From contig JAIXUS010000045.1 in the NCBI GenBank assembly GCA_027483445.1, forward strand, positions 1 to 64,000: DNA of 64,000 nt, in the 5' to 3' direction. Positions 9,564-17,149 of the stretch are shown piece by piece. The position numbers and the translations under genes were made by a program. How positions within the stretch are numbered: the stretch's first letter is position 1; every line of letters starts with the position of its first letter. Source of the stretch: Bacteroidota bacterium (GTDB lineage Bacteria; Bacteroidota; Bacteroidia; M30B66). Under the pieces are notes generated by a model. That model was not told where the DNA came from, did no database searches, and saw nothing but the letters and a program-made list of their open reading frames with translations.

Positions 9564-9753
9564 TCACCGGAACTCTCGCATTTGCGCGATCAAATCTGGC
9601 CAATTAGGTGCTATGTAGCCCGTTGCCTCCAGAAACCGGTTGGCATTCAGTGATCGATCAATTTTTAAATGGTCGTCTGGCTCGATGTTCAATCCTTTGC
9701 CGTACTCGTGGTTCACCATGTGCAGCAAGTCGTACTTCGATAAGGGATTTTTG
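9564..9753 (-). pseudogene. C-terminal remnant of an RmlD-like sugar-nucleotide reductase
   Basis: The frame reads NPLSKYDLLHMVNHEYGKG, LNIEPDDHLKIDRSLNANRF and ends TGYIAPNWPDLIAQMREF-R-stop. This matches the extreme C-terminus of RmlD-type SDR reductases in O-antigen clusters. Everything upstream has been replaced by the start of hisH on the other strand. It ends 11 bp before the wbjB-like start, the order of an intact sugar-nucleotide operon. Confidence 0.7.
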
Positions 9754-10150
9754 ATGTCGAAGAAAGTGGTCATCGTCGACTATGGTGTCGGCAATCTGCT
9801 GAGCGTGGCACGGGCGTTCGAGCATTGCGGCGCAAATGTTGTGTTGGCGGAAGATGCGGCGCAGCTGTCTGGTGCCTCGCGCCTGGTTCTTCCAGGAGTC
9901 GGCGCGTTCGGCGACTGCGTTAGTGCTCTGCGCGCTCGTGGATTAGATAATGCGGTCCTTGAACACGTGGCGAAGGGACGTCCTCTGCTGGGCATCTGCG
10001 TCGGGATGCAGATGCTGCTCGATGCCAGCGATGAGTTTGGTCAACAGTTGGGGTTAGGCATCATTCCGGGAGTTGTCCAAGCAATACCGTCCAGTGATGC
10101 TGAAGGTCGGCTGCGAAAGATTCCACATATTGGCTGGTCTACACTGGGGC
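9754..10150 (+). pseudogene. truncated hisH-like glutamine amidotransferase
   Basis: From ATG 9754 the frame gives VVIVDYGVGNLLSVARAFEH and PGVGAFGDCVSALRARGL, with the glutaminase nucleophile Cys82 in RPLLGICVGMQML, ending at IPHIGWSTL. HisH delivers ammonia to HisF in histidine synthesis; paralogues in O-antigen loci feed amidation of sugars together with a WbpG-type partner. The complete protein is ~205 residues and needs a C-terminal His-Glu pair, absent here because the frame is cut at about residue 130. In this context the polysaccharide-type paralogue is more likely than the histidine enzyme. Confidence 0.8.
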
Positions 10151-10154
10151 TGCC

Positions 10155-10312
10155 TTCCTGATTTCTTCATAGCGCTTGGGCTGCTTGCCTTGGTGATGGC
10201 TTGGTTTGGCTCGGTTCCGGGGCACGAAGTTATGCTTCTGCCAATTCTGATGCTTCTCGTACTGCTTACGTCCTTTGCCATTTCACTATGGTTACCAGTG
10301 AAGGTTGCCTAT
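10155..10312 (+). pseudogene. fragment of an ABC-2 type (polysaccharide export) permease
   Basis: One frame reads DFFIALGLLALVMAWFGSVP followed by a long hydrophobic run (MLLPILMLLVLLTSFAISL) and LPVKVAYW. This resembles two membrane helices of ABC-2 permeases that export O-antigen or capsule. It is joined to truncated hisH on the left and to another unrelated fragment on the right, with no start codon of its own. Confidence 0.5.
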
Positions 10313-10319
10313 TGGACTG

Positions 10320-10830
10320 GGACGGTCGCACGGCAAGCGGATGTTCGACAGCAATTGCCCTCGGCGTCCCGGCAAACAAGCTTGTGGTTACTGGGCAAAG
10401 CTCGATGGATTCGCTCTTCGCTTCGCGCGAAGCTCCGGCTGCGATCCGCAGAGCTCTGTTGGCGGAATACTCGTTACCGAAAGAGAAGAATTTCATCATA
10501 TGTGCAGTGCCTCAGTATCTGGAACATGGCATGCTCGAAGCGCGCGAACATTGGCGCCTGACTGAGCAGATGCTCGCGAGCCTAGCACGGACGGGAGCCA
10601 ATGTCTTGCTATCGCTGCATCCTCGTTCCAGGCGCGACGACTATGCATATCCAGTTCACTACAACACACCGCTAGGCTCCAGGTACGGCTTGCAGTTGCA
10701 CGTTATTGCTGCCACTGGCAGTCTGCCCGGGCTCGCCGATGCATTAAACGCAGGCAATCCGGTACCGCCATGCCGTTTCACGATCAGCAAGCGCGGTCAG
10801 CGGGTTCTAGCAGGGAGTCCAGAGCAATAA
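10320..10830 (+). pseudogene. fragment resembling a surface-glycan biosynthesis enzyme
   Basis: The plus-strand frame contains LGVPANKLVVTGQSSMDSLF, EYSLPKEKNFIICAVPQYLE and NVLLSLHPRSRRDDY. The spacing (a 'GVP..KLVVTGQ' turn, then a 'LLSLHP' strand) resembles GT-B-fold enzymes such as polysaccharide glycosyltransferases or UDP-sugar 2-epimerases. No start codon or N-terminal domain is present, and the tail after about 10690 looks scrambled. The exact family is not certain. Confidence 0.45.
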
Positions 10831-10940
10831 AGTGCGGCAAAGAGTGCTACCGCAGGTTCGACGGACGAACAGGATTCTGCCAGATTTTCATGACCTTGAG
10901 AAAGGTTTTTTGCCAAACAGGCAATGGCGAGGCAGGTTTG

Positions 10941-11444
10941 TCAGCTCGCCTTGCGCAAGCTGGCCGGTGCGACACGCACGGCCACGGGCTTGCTCAGAAT
11001 CTCGATCAGCACCATGACCCGACGCTCGCCATCGGCCATTTGGTAAATACCTTCGATGCCGGCAAACGGCGCCTCCGTAAGGCGCACACGCTCACCTGGC
11101 TTGAACAACCGCTCCGGCTCAGTCTGAACCGACGCTTCCTGTGTTCGCAACAGTTCGATCAGGCCATCATCCACCCGCGCGGGTTCGATCCCGAAGCTGA
11201 CCAGACGGCTGACGCCCTTGGTCGAACGGACGGGCGCCCAGCTCTTGGCTGTGTCGTCCATGCCCAGCCGGATGAACAGGTAGCGTGGAAACAGGGGCTC
11301 GTCCGCCACCGTCAGCAATCCTTGCCGGAGCTTTTCTAATGGGAGGGTCGGGAGGTAGCACTGATAACCCTGCCGGTGGAGGTTTTCCAGGGCGCACTTT
11401 TCCTGCCTGGGCTTGGTATGAACGAGATACCAGTGCATCGCCAC
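10941..11444 (-). CDS. RfaH/NusG-paralogue transcription elongation factor
   Basis: The 167-residue protein has the NusG N-terminal (NGN) domain: WYLVHTKPRQEKCALENLHR at the start and LFPRYLFIRL near residue 57, both typical of RfaH-like specialised NusGs. The C-terminal KOW region reads FKPGERVRLTEAPFAGIEGI. RfaH binds paused RNA polymerase at ops sites and prevents early termination, usually in long polysaccharide or other surface operons. It could be the regulator of the ruined polysaccharide locus to its left or part of the prophage to its right. An intergenic gap of 89 bp separates it from the parB-like gene upstream. I found no ops-like site placed to support either option. Confidence 0.85.
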   Translation of the reverse strand: MAMHWYLVHTKPRQEKCALENLHRQGYQCYLPTLPLEKLRQGLLTVADEPLFPRYLFIRLGMDDTAKSWAPVRSTKGVSRLVSFGIEPARVDDGLIELLRTQEASVQTEPERLFKPGERVRLTEAPFAGIEGIYQMADGERRVMVLIEILSKPVAVRVAPASLRKAS

Positions 11445-11533
11445 CTCCGAAGGTTATCTTTATTGTCAGCATTTTACCCCTCGGTATTGCAGCGCGGCAA
11501 TGACATTTCCATCGGTCATTTCATGTGTGCTTC

Positions 11534-12655
11534 CTATTCGGTGGCGGCGTCGCCTCCCAGCGCTTGGGGTTCGTTGTCTTTTTCGGAATCGGAAAGCGCG
11601 CTTTCTGCAGCGGGCTGGTCATAGCTGTCAGGGTCGTCTTCGAATTCGCCATCGGCCTCGAGTTGCTGCTGCACGGCCTCTTCCATGCTGACCGTGTTCA
11701 CCACCAATTCGAAATGCTCGAGAATTTCGGGCTCGTGCCGGGTGATGTAGCTTTTGACGGCGTCGTTGCCGAGCAGCTTGGTCAGGTAGCCCTTGGCCAC
11801 CACCAGATTGAGCAGGTCGGACCCGTAGTTTTCTTCAGCATCCTTGTACTGGGTCTGGACCTGGCTCATTTCCTTTTCCAGTTTGACGATCTGCTCGATG
11901 GGCGCCAGTTGCTTGTCGCGCTCAGTGGGTTTGAAGTCGGTACGCTGCTCTGGTGGCGTAGCCTTAAGCAAGGCATCGGCGTGCGCCACGGTGATGGTGT
12001 TGCTTGCCACCATCAACTCCACCGCCTCCACCTGCCGGGCGGCTTTCATGTTGCGCAGCACCCGGGTCACGTCCGGGGTGAACTGTTTGTCCTGCAACCG
12101 GGCGATCGCGTCCGGACAGATGCCTTCGAGCAGGTTGATGCGCCGGTTGATGGAGCTCAGGTTCACCCCAAAGGCCCGGGCCAGGCGCTCCTTGCTCACC
12201 CCGCGATCGATGGCGCGGCGGATCATGTAGTGCTCCTGGATGGTGGAGAGCCGGTTTATGCGGTGGTTGTAGGTGTAGGTCTCGTCGTCCTTGGCCAGCA
12301 GGCAGGGGGCTTCGTGCACACCGAGGTCCTTCAGTGCCAGGACGCGCAAATGGCCATCGAGCAAAATGAATTCCGACTTGGAAGGGTCATGCTGGATCAC
12401 CGACAGGGGTTCGATCAGGCCAATTTCATGGATGGACGAGACGACTTGCTTGTACTTGCGGGTGCTCATCACTCCGTCCGGGATGCGTTTACTGGGCATC
12501 AGGGTGTCGAGCGGGATTTGATAAGTCTCCAGATCGAATCCGAGCAAGGTGTTAAGCGGGGCCTTCGGCAGGTCGGGACCGTCTTCCGCGTCCGACTGGT
12601 TGATGCCGGGGTACATCGGTGTGATGTTGGGTTGGGCGTTCATGGCGGGGTTCAT
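11534..12655 (-). CDS. ParB/RepB-like DNA-binding protein 1
   Basis: The 373-residue protein carries a ParB-type N-terminal domain (SFDLETYQIPLDTLMPSK-like start, then SKSEFILLDGHLRVLALKDLG and HRINRLSTIQEHYMIRRAID) and a helix-turn-helix (VSKERLARAFGVNLSSINRRI). It ends in an acidic tail. It resembles the RepB C-terminal-domain partition proteins often found next to phage-type serine recombinases. The start at 12655 overlaps the stop of the upstream parB-like gene (ATGA). No parA ATPase gene is visible nearby, so a role in classical partition is doubtful; transcriptional or recombination control is possible. Confidence 0.8.
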   Translation of the reverse strand: MNPAMNAQPNITPMYPGINQSDAEDGPDLPKAPLNTLLGFDLETYQIPLDTLMPSKRIPDGVMSTRKYKQVVSSIHEIGLIEPLSVIQHDPSKSEFILLDGHLRVLALKDLGVHEAPCLLAKDDETYTYNHRINRLSTIQEHYMIRRAIDRGVSKERLARAFGVNLSSINRRINLLEGICPDAIARLQDKQFTPDVTRVLRNMKAARQVEAVELMVASNTITVAHADALLKATPPEQRTDFKPTERDKQLAPIEQIVKLEKEMSQVQTQYKDAEENYGSDLLNLVVAKGYLTKLLGNDAVKSYITRHEPEILEHFELVVNTVSMEEAVQQQLEADGEFEDDPDSYDQPAAESALSDSEKDNEPQALGGDAATE

Positions 12656-13551
12656 GCGGTGGCTCCATTTAGGTTGTCGATGCGCTCAGCGAGGTACTTG
12701 GGCAGGGTGTCCAGCCCCTCGGCACGCAGCAGGTTGACGAAATGCTCGTCGGCAAACAGCTTCTTTAACCCTTGCACCACCAGCAGTAGGCGCTGGTGCG
12801 CGTGCTCGGCCTTGAGGACCATCTTGCGTTGCCGCTCGACTTCCCGCTGATAGGTGCGCACCAGGCTGTAGCTGGAAGTGGGCGGTTTGATCTGACCGGG
12901 GTTGGGTGAGCCGGGGCCATGCTCCTGCCGCTTCTCCACCAGGCGCTTGGTCTCGATGATCTGGCGCCGGTTGAGCTGGCCGTTCTCATAGGCTTCCTGG
13001 AGCATTCCGCCCAGACTTTCGTCGTCATCCTTGGCGCGGGCGATTTCAAGGGCAGTGGTCAGCGGGATGGCGCCGCGCTGCACGCCCTCGATCAGGCGCT
13101 CCTCCCCCTGATCCAGCAGGAAGACAATGTCCTTGACGTACTTGGGCGAGAGGCCGGTTTTATGGATGATGGTGTCGGCGTCATAGCCGCGCTTGCGCAG
13201 GATTTCGATGTCGGCCAGGATTTCCAATGGCCGGTGGCCACGCCGAGCAATGTTCTCTGCCAGGCTCATGATGAAGGCGTCTTCATCGCTGACATCGACA
13301 ACCAGGGCGGGGATGTGAGTTTCTCCCAGGATGCGGAAAGCGTTCAGGCGTCCCTCGCCGCAGACCAGCAGGTATTTCGGCTGGCCATCGTCGCCAGGGC
13401 GCTCGGTGACGGTGATGGGCTTCTTCAAGCCGATCGATTTGATGTTCTCGACGATCTCCTCGAAGATTTTCATATTGCGTTCGCGGGAGTTGAGGATTTC
13501 AACCCGCACGATCGGGATCAGGGTGACGGTTTCGGGGGTGCCGGTTAGCAT
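12652..13551 (-). CDS. ParB/RepB-like DNA-binding protein 2
   Basis: This 299-residue ParB/RepB/Spo0J-type protein has the ParB box in the form SLAENIARRGHRPLEILADI, an upstream sulfiredoxin-like fold segment (LLVCGEGRLNAFRILGETHI) and a helix-turn-helix (DTIIHKTGLSPKYVKDIVFL). A helical C-terminal region follows, as in RepB proteins. A GGAGG ribosome site precedes the ATG at 13551. It is translationally coupled to the second parB-like gene and lies 84 bp downstream of the serine recombinase. It shares the ParB fold with its partner but is clearly diverged from it. Confidence 0.85.
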   Translation of the reverse strand: MLTGTPETVTLIPIVRVEILNSRERNMKIFEEIVENIKSIGLKKPITVTERPGDDGQPKYLLVCGEGRLNAFRILGETHIPALVVDVSDEDAFIMSLAENIARRGHRPLEILADIEILRKRGYDADTIIHKTGLSPKYVKDIVFLLDQGEERLIEGVQRGAIPLTTALEIARAKDDDESLGGMLQEAYENGQLNRRQIIETKRLVEKRQEHGPGSPNPGQIKPPTSSYSLVRTYQREVERQRKMVLKAEHAHQRLLLVVQGLKKLFADEHFVNLLRAEGLDTLPKYLAERIDNLNGATA

Positions 13552-13635
13552 GGTGTCCTCCAGTGGGTTTGTGGATCAGGGCGGTGAGGTGTCATGGCGG
13601 GGTTCCTTTCTGGGTGCGTGGTTTGTGGAATCGGA

Positions 13636-15210
13636 TCAGATGCGCCGCTGCAGGCGCTCCCGCTCGGACATGCCGTAGAAGAAGTTCAGGTCGTCAAAGC
13701 GGAAGCATTCGATCTCGGCACTGTTTCTGGCCGTGACCTGCAGTTCCTGGTTGGGCAGGTCGAGGCGTGGTAACAGGTAGTAGTCCAGTTCGGAGGCATT
13801 GCCGGGATCAAGCCGTACCGCCACCGTGATGTCCGGGTGGTAGCGACTGGGGTCAAAGCGGATGCGCCAACGCTGCAGGCCATTGGGCAATTGCTGGCAA
13901 CGTGCGAGCACCAGGCTGATGACCAACTCCTGGTTCAGATGCAGCAGGTCGGTTTGCGGGTCCCGCCAAATCTCGCCACCCAATTCGGCAATGGTGTGCT
14001 GGGTGCGTTCGACGATTTCTGGGTGGAGTTGTCGCAGGCGCCGGTTGATTTCGAGGAATTCAAGATCACGCCCCGGGCGGAAACCGACCAATTCATAGGC
14101 CTTGCTCAAACTGCCGAAGCGCTGGATGTAAGTCGCAGCACTCGGCAGTGCCGGCGCCTCGTTGATGATCAGGCCCGAGAGCGTGCCGCGTTCCTGGTAG
14201 AGCAAGCGTAGGTGTTCGAGCAGTTCTTCATCGGAGAAACGCCGACTGCGATCAGTCAGGATTTCCTGCGCGGCCATGAAGGTGTCGAGGGGCACGATGC
14301 CTTCGAACGCACCTTGCTTGCGGATCCACATCTGCGGCGGGTTGTCGACGTGTTTTTTCTTGAGCTTAAAAGAGTGGCGGTTGTAGACGTTGTTGCCGAT
14401 GTACTTCTCGTTGGTCAGCACCTGGCGCACCGTGCTGTAGGTCCAGGGGCAATCACGATCGGTGTAGATGGGAATATCGTTGAGCCGCTGGGCGATTTCA
14501 GACAGCGGCAGGTCGTCTTCGACCAACCAGCGGTAGATCTGATGGACTATGGCGACTTCCTGCGCGGGGCCAGGCACCAGGATCACCCGGTCGGTTTGCA
14601 GGCTTTTGTGCTCGCCGGGTTTCAAGGTGGCTTTGATGGCGCCGCTCTGGTCGATCAGCACCCGGCGCAACCCAAAACCGGCAGGGCCACCCTGGCGAAA
14701 GCCAAGCTCGATCAGGCGACATTGGCCTGCAAACACCTTGGCCGAGAGTTCGCGGCTGTACTCGCCGGCCATGGCGCGTTTGACGCCTTTGACGATGGTG
14801 GAAACGGGAGAGCCATCGTTCTCAAACTGCTCGGCGACGTAGGCGACGCTGATGCCCTTGCGCTTGCAGATGTATTCGTAATAGGCCGACTCGTCCGCAT
14901 CCTGAAACCGACCCCAGCGACTGACGTCGTAGACTAGGATCAGCTTGAAATCGGTGTTCCCCGATTCGACATCGGCGATCAGCTTTTGCAGGGAGGCGCG
15001 GCCACCGATGGAGAGTCCACTCTTGCCGTCATCGGCATAGGTGCGCACGATCTCAATCCCGCGCTTGTCGGCGTACTCGCGGATCTTGTCGGCCTGATTG
15101 AGGGTCGAGTACTGCTGATGTTCGGTGGACATGCGCACGTATTGCGCGGCACGGAAGGTTTGGTTTTCATTCAGGGTCATGATCTCTCGGAGCTCTTTTG
15201 TTTCGGACAT
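13636..15210 (-). CDS. large serine recombinase, probable prophage integrase
   Basis: The ~524-residue protein has the resolvase/invertase catalytic domain with nucleophile Ser28 in YVRMSTEHQ, the conserved YADDGKSGLSIGGR and LVYDVSRWGR motifs, then a 'Recombinase' DNA-binding domain (NEKYIGNNVYNRHSFKLKKK) and a long C-terminal extension. Such enzymes integrate and excise phages and other mobile elements. The start at 15210 is one of three in-frame options (15228, 15210, 15180); all keep the catalytic domain. It is the only integrase-type gene of the left prophage outside the RIT element. Confidence 0.9.
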   Translation of the reverse strand: MSETKELREIMTLNENQTFRAAQYVRMSTEHQQYSTLNQADKIREYADKRGIEIVRTYADDGKSGLSIGGRASLQKLIADVESGNTDFKLILVYDVSRWGRFQDADESAYYEYICKRKGISVAYVAEQFENDGSPVSTIVKGVKRAMAGEYSRELSAKVFAGQCRLIELGFRQGGPAGFGLRRVLIDQSGAIKATLKPGEHKSLQTDRVILVPGPAQEVAIVHQIYRWLVEDDLPLSEIAQRLNDIPIYTDRDCPWTYSTVRQVLTNEKYIGNNVYNRHSFKLKKKHVDNPPQMWIRKQGAFEGIVPLDTFMAAQEILTDRSRRFSDEELLEHLRLLYQERGTLSGLIINEAPALPSAATYIQRFGSLSKAYELVGFRPGRDLEFLEINRRLRQLHPEIVERTQHTIAELGGEIWRDPQTDLLHLNQELVISLVLARCQQLPNGLQRWRIRFDPSRYHPDITVAVRLDPGNASELDYYLLPRLDLPNQELQVTARNSAEIECFRFDDLNFFYGMSERERLQRRI

Positions 15211-15310
15211 GTTTGCTTCGAAGGCCACGGCGTATCAAGGTCATGTGGGGTAGATCGTCGACATAAAGTGACGCTGGCGGGCAGGTTGAAGGAAGGCGCT
15301 GCGTCATGGC

Positions 15311-16216
15311 TCACCCCACCTTGCGCAGACTGGCAGCGTCGATCGTCATGGCCACAGGTTTGCTCAAGAGATCGAGCAGCACCATGGCGCGGCCCTCGGC
15401 ATCGTTCATCTGGTAGATCGCTTCCAGCCCAGCAAAGGCGCCTTCGGTGATGCGCACGTTGTCGCCATGGGCGAACAAGGTGGTCGGCGTGGCCTGCTGG
15501 GCGGTCTCGCGCTCACGCAGGGTGGCGATCAAGGCGTCATCGACCCGCGCGGGCCGGCTGCCGAAGCACACCAACTCGCTCACGCCGACGGTGGAGCGGA
15601 TCGGGCTCCAGCTCTGCCCCTTCCCTGTGGTGTCGAGCCGCACGAACAGGTAGCGCGCAAACATCGGTTCTTGCACGACGGTCGATTTGCGGCGGACGAG
15701 TTTTTCGCTGGCGAACAGGGGGAGATAGGACTCGTAGCCCTGACGTGCCAGGTGGGTGAGCGCCACCGATTCCTGCCGGGGTTTGCTGCGCACGAGGAAC
15801 CAGACCATCGTGCTGGGCGAGGGGTGACTGGTGGGTTTTAGCGGCGTAACAGGAACTGAATCGGTTTCTACCAGCATGGGCTGCGGCACCAGCTTGGGTG
15901 AAATCGAAGGCGGTGGTGACTTGGGTTTCGGAGCCGGCACTGGAGCAGGCAATCCATCTCCTGGTGGCGGCGAATGCAGTAACTGCGCCAAGGCGCGAAT
16001 CAGCGGCAGCGGCCGTGCCGTGGCCAGCACCTGCTCGACCAGGGCCAGCATTTCACTGCGCTCGTACGCCTGGATGTCATCGAGCTGGTAGCCGACCTGC
16101 AGGCCGGTCTGGGTGATGGCCAGACCCTCGTCGGCATCGCGCAGTTTGTAAAGCGCCTGCACAGGCAGGCCCAGACGCTCGGCGGCTTGTGGCGAGGTCA
16201 GCAGGCGCGGGGCCAT
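15311..16216 (-). CDS. HTH domain fused to an RfaH/NusG-like elongation factor
   Basis: The ~301-residue protein has three parts. Residues ~1-65 form a MerR/excisionase-like helix-turn-helix (TSPQAAERLGLPVQALYKLR). A Pro/Ser-rich linker covers ~70-135. The last ~165 residues are a complete NusG-type NGN-KOW unit (MVWFLVRSKPRQESVALTHL, MFARYLFVRLD, FAHGDNVRITEGAFAGLEAI). The last part is about half identical by eye to the rfaH-like gene at 10941-11444. It lies downstream of the holin and after a strong terminator, as an independent unit. A DNA-binding domain on a NusG paralogue suggests sequence-specific recruitment to phage promoters, possibly late-gene antitermination; this is inference. Confidence 0.8.
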   Translation of the reverse strand: MAPRLLTSPQAAERLGLPVQALYKLRDADEGLAITQTGLQVGYQLDDIQAYERSEMLALVEQVLATARPLPLIRALAQLLHSPPPGDGLPAPVPAPKPKSPPPSISPKLVPQPMLVETDSVPVTPLKPTSHPSPSTMVWFLVRSKPRQESVALTHLARQGYESYLPLFASEKLVRRKSTVVQEPMFARYLFVRLDTTGKGQSWSPIRSTVGVSELVCFGSRPARVDDALIATLRERETAQQATPTTLFAHGDNVRITEGAFAGLEAIYQMNDAEGRAMVLLDLLSKPVAMTIDAASLRKVG

Positions 16217-16319
16217 GGGGCGTGGGTCAAGGTGAACATGCCTCCATGAAGGCGCTGTTCGCGAACAAAGCCAAGGCCATCTGGTGAGAGATGTGCATAT
16301 TTCTGGCGCACAAACGACA

Positions 16320-16375
16320 AAAGACCCCGCCTTCATCGGCCACCTAAAAGGGAAGCGGATGAAGACGGGGTCTTT
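16320..16375 (-). terminator. hairpin terminator after the late operon
   Basis: The arms 16320-16337 and 16358-16375 (18 bp, one mismatch) enclose a 20-base loop. On the minus strand the hairpin is followed by CTTTTGTCG. It lies 48 bp beyond the holin stop codon and separates the structural operon from the HTH-NusG gene. The A/T runs on both sides would allow bidirectional function. Confidence 0.8.
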
Positions 16376-16422
16376 GGTTTACGTTTGCAGTCGCTGGCGA
16401 TCAATCGCCTGCCAGGGTATGC

Positions 16423-16851
16423 CTACCTGGGCACACCGCGCCACTTGTCGAAACTGCGCGCACCGGTGTAGCCGAGGTAGCCAGCACCGAAGAGCCACCA
16501 CAAGCTCTCGGGCACCGCATTGAGCAGCTTCGAGAGGTTCTCGGCCGCCTGGAACACTTCGGCGGGCCACCAGATGCCAATGATGCTGCCGATCACTGAC
16601 AGCAGGATCACGCCGTAGATCACGTACAGAAAGGTCGGGCGGGCCCGGCTGGTCCACGGGTCGGCTGAGTTGGCTTCGGCCAGGATGGCCGAGAGGCTCA
16701 CCTGCATTTCCTGCAGGGCCTGCTGACCTTCAGCTTGAAACAAGGCGAGCTTGGCCTGCTCGCGCTGGGCCGGATCGGGAATCAGGCGATCGATCAGTTT
16801 GGCGCCGGCTTCGAAGAGACCGGGGGCGAGTGTGGTGAAGATCGGGTTCAT
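16423..16851 (-). CDS. 3TM-type phage holin
   Basis: The 142-residue protein has a soluble helical N-terminus (LFEAGAKLIDRLIPDPAQRE, then QALQEMQVSL), then two hydrophobic segments (FLYVIYGVILLSVIGSIIGI and LWWLFGAGYLGYTG). This matches the 'holin of 3TMs' family that makes the inner-membrane lesion releasing phage lysins. It overlaps the upstream DUF6127 gene by 4 bp and ends the structural operon. No endolysin gene was recognised beside it. Confidence 0.85.
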   Translation of the reverse strand: MNPIFTTLAPGLFEAGAKLIDRLIPDPAQREQAKLALFQAEGQQALQEMQVSLSAILAEANSADPWTSRARPTFLYVIYGVILLSVIGSIIGIWWPAEVFQAAENLSKLLNAVPESLWWLFGAGYLGYTGARSFDKWRGVPR

Positions 16852-17138
16852 TGCGGGCCTCCGAACAGTTTGATTTTGACGATGGTGCCGGCGAGCAAGG
16901 CTAGAACCAAGCCGGTGACCAGCATCTTGACCAGGGTGAGGCCAGCGGTTTTCTTGGCCTCGTTGAAGGCGTCGAGCAAATTCCTGAGTTCACGAATGTC
17001 GTTTGCGGCATCCGGGCCATCCAGGCCAACATCGGACAAGGCGTGACGCGCCCCACGCTCGGCGGCGCGCTCCAGCAGGGTTTCAAATTCGTCATGGGGC
17101 ATGACCACCATGCCATCCATCAGGTGGGGTTCGTTCAT
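16848..17138 (-). CDS. DUF6127-like membrane protein
   Basis: The 96-residue protein has a soluble N-terminus with MPHDEFETLLERAAERGAR, a helical middle, and one C-terminal membrane segment (LVKMLVTGLVLALLAGTIV). It resembles DUF6127, a small phage protein of unknown role commonly found between the tail-tip gene and the holin. The 4-bp coupling to the holin gene suggests a part in lysis control, possibly as a holin partner. Confidence 0.7.
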   Translation of the reverse strand: MNEPHLMDGMVVMPHDEFETLLERAAERGARHALSDVGLDGPDAANDIRELRNLLDAFNEAKKTAGLTLVKMLVTGLVLALLAGTIVKIKLFGGPQ

Positions 17139-17149
17139 CTTCTTTCCTT

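Noticed and set aside
11525-12850. 441-residue plus-strand frame opposite the parB-like genes
   Set aside because: Its sequence is Val/Gly/Asp/Gln-rich and unlike any protein; both ParB-fold proteins on the minus strand have clear motifs and coupled starts.
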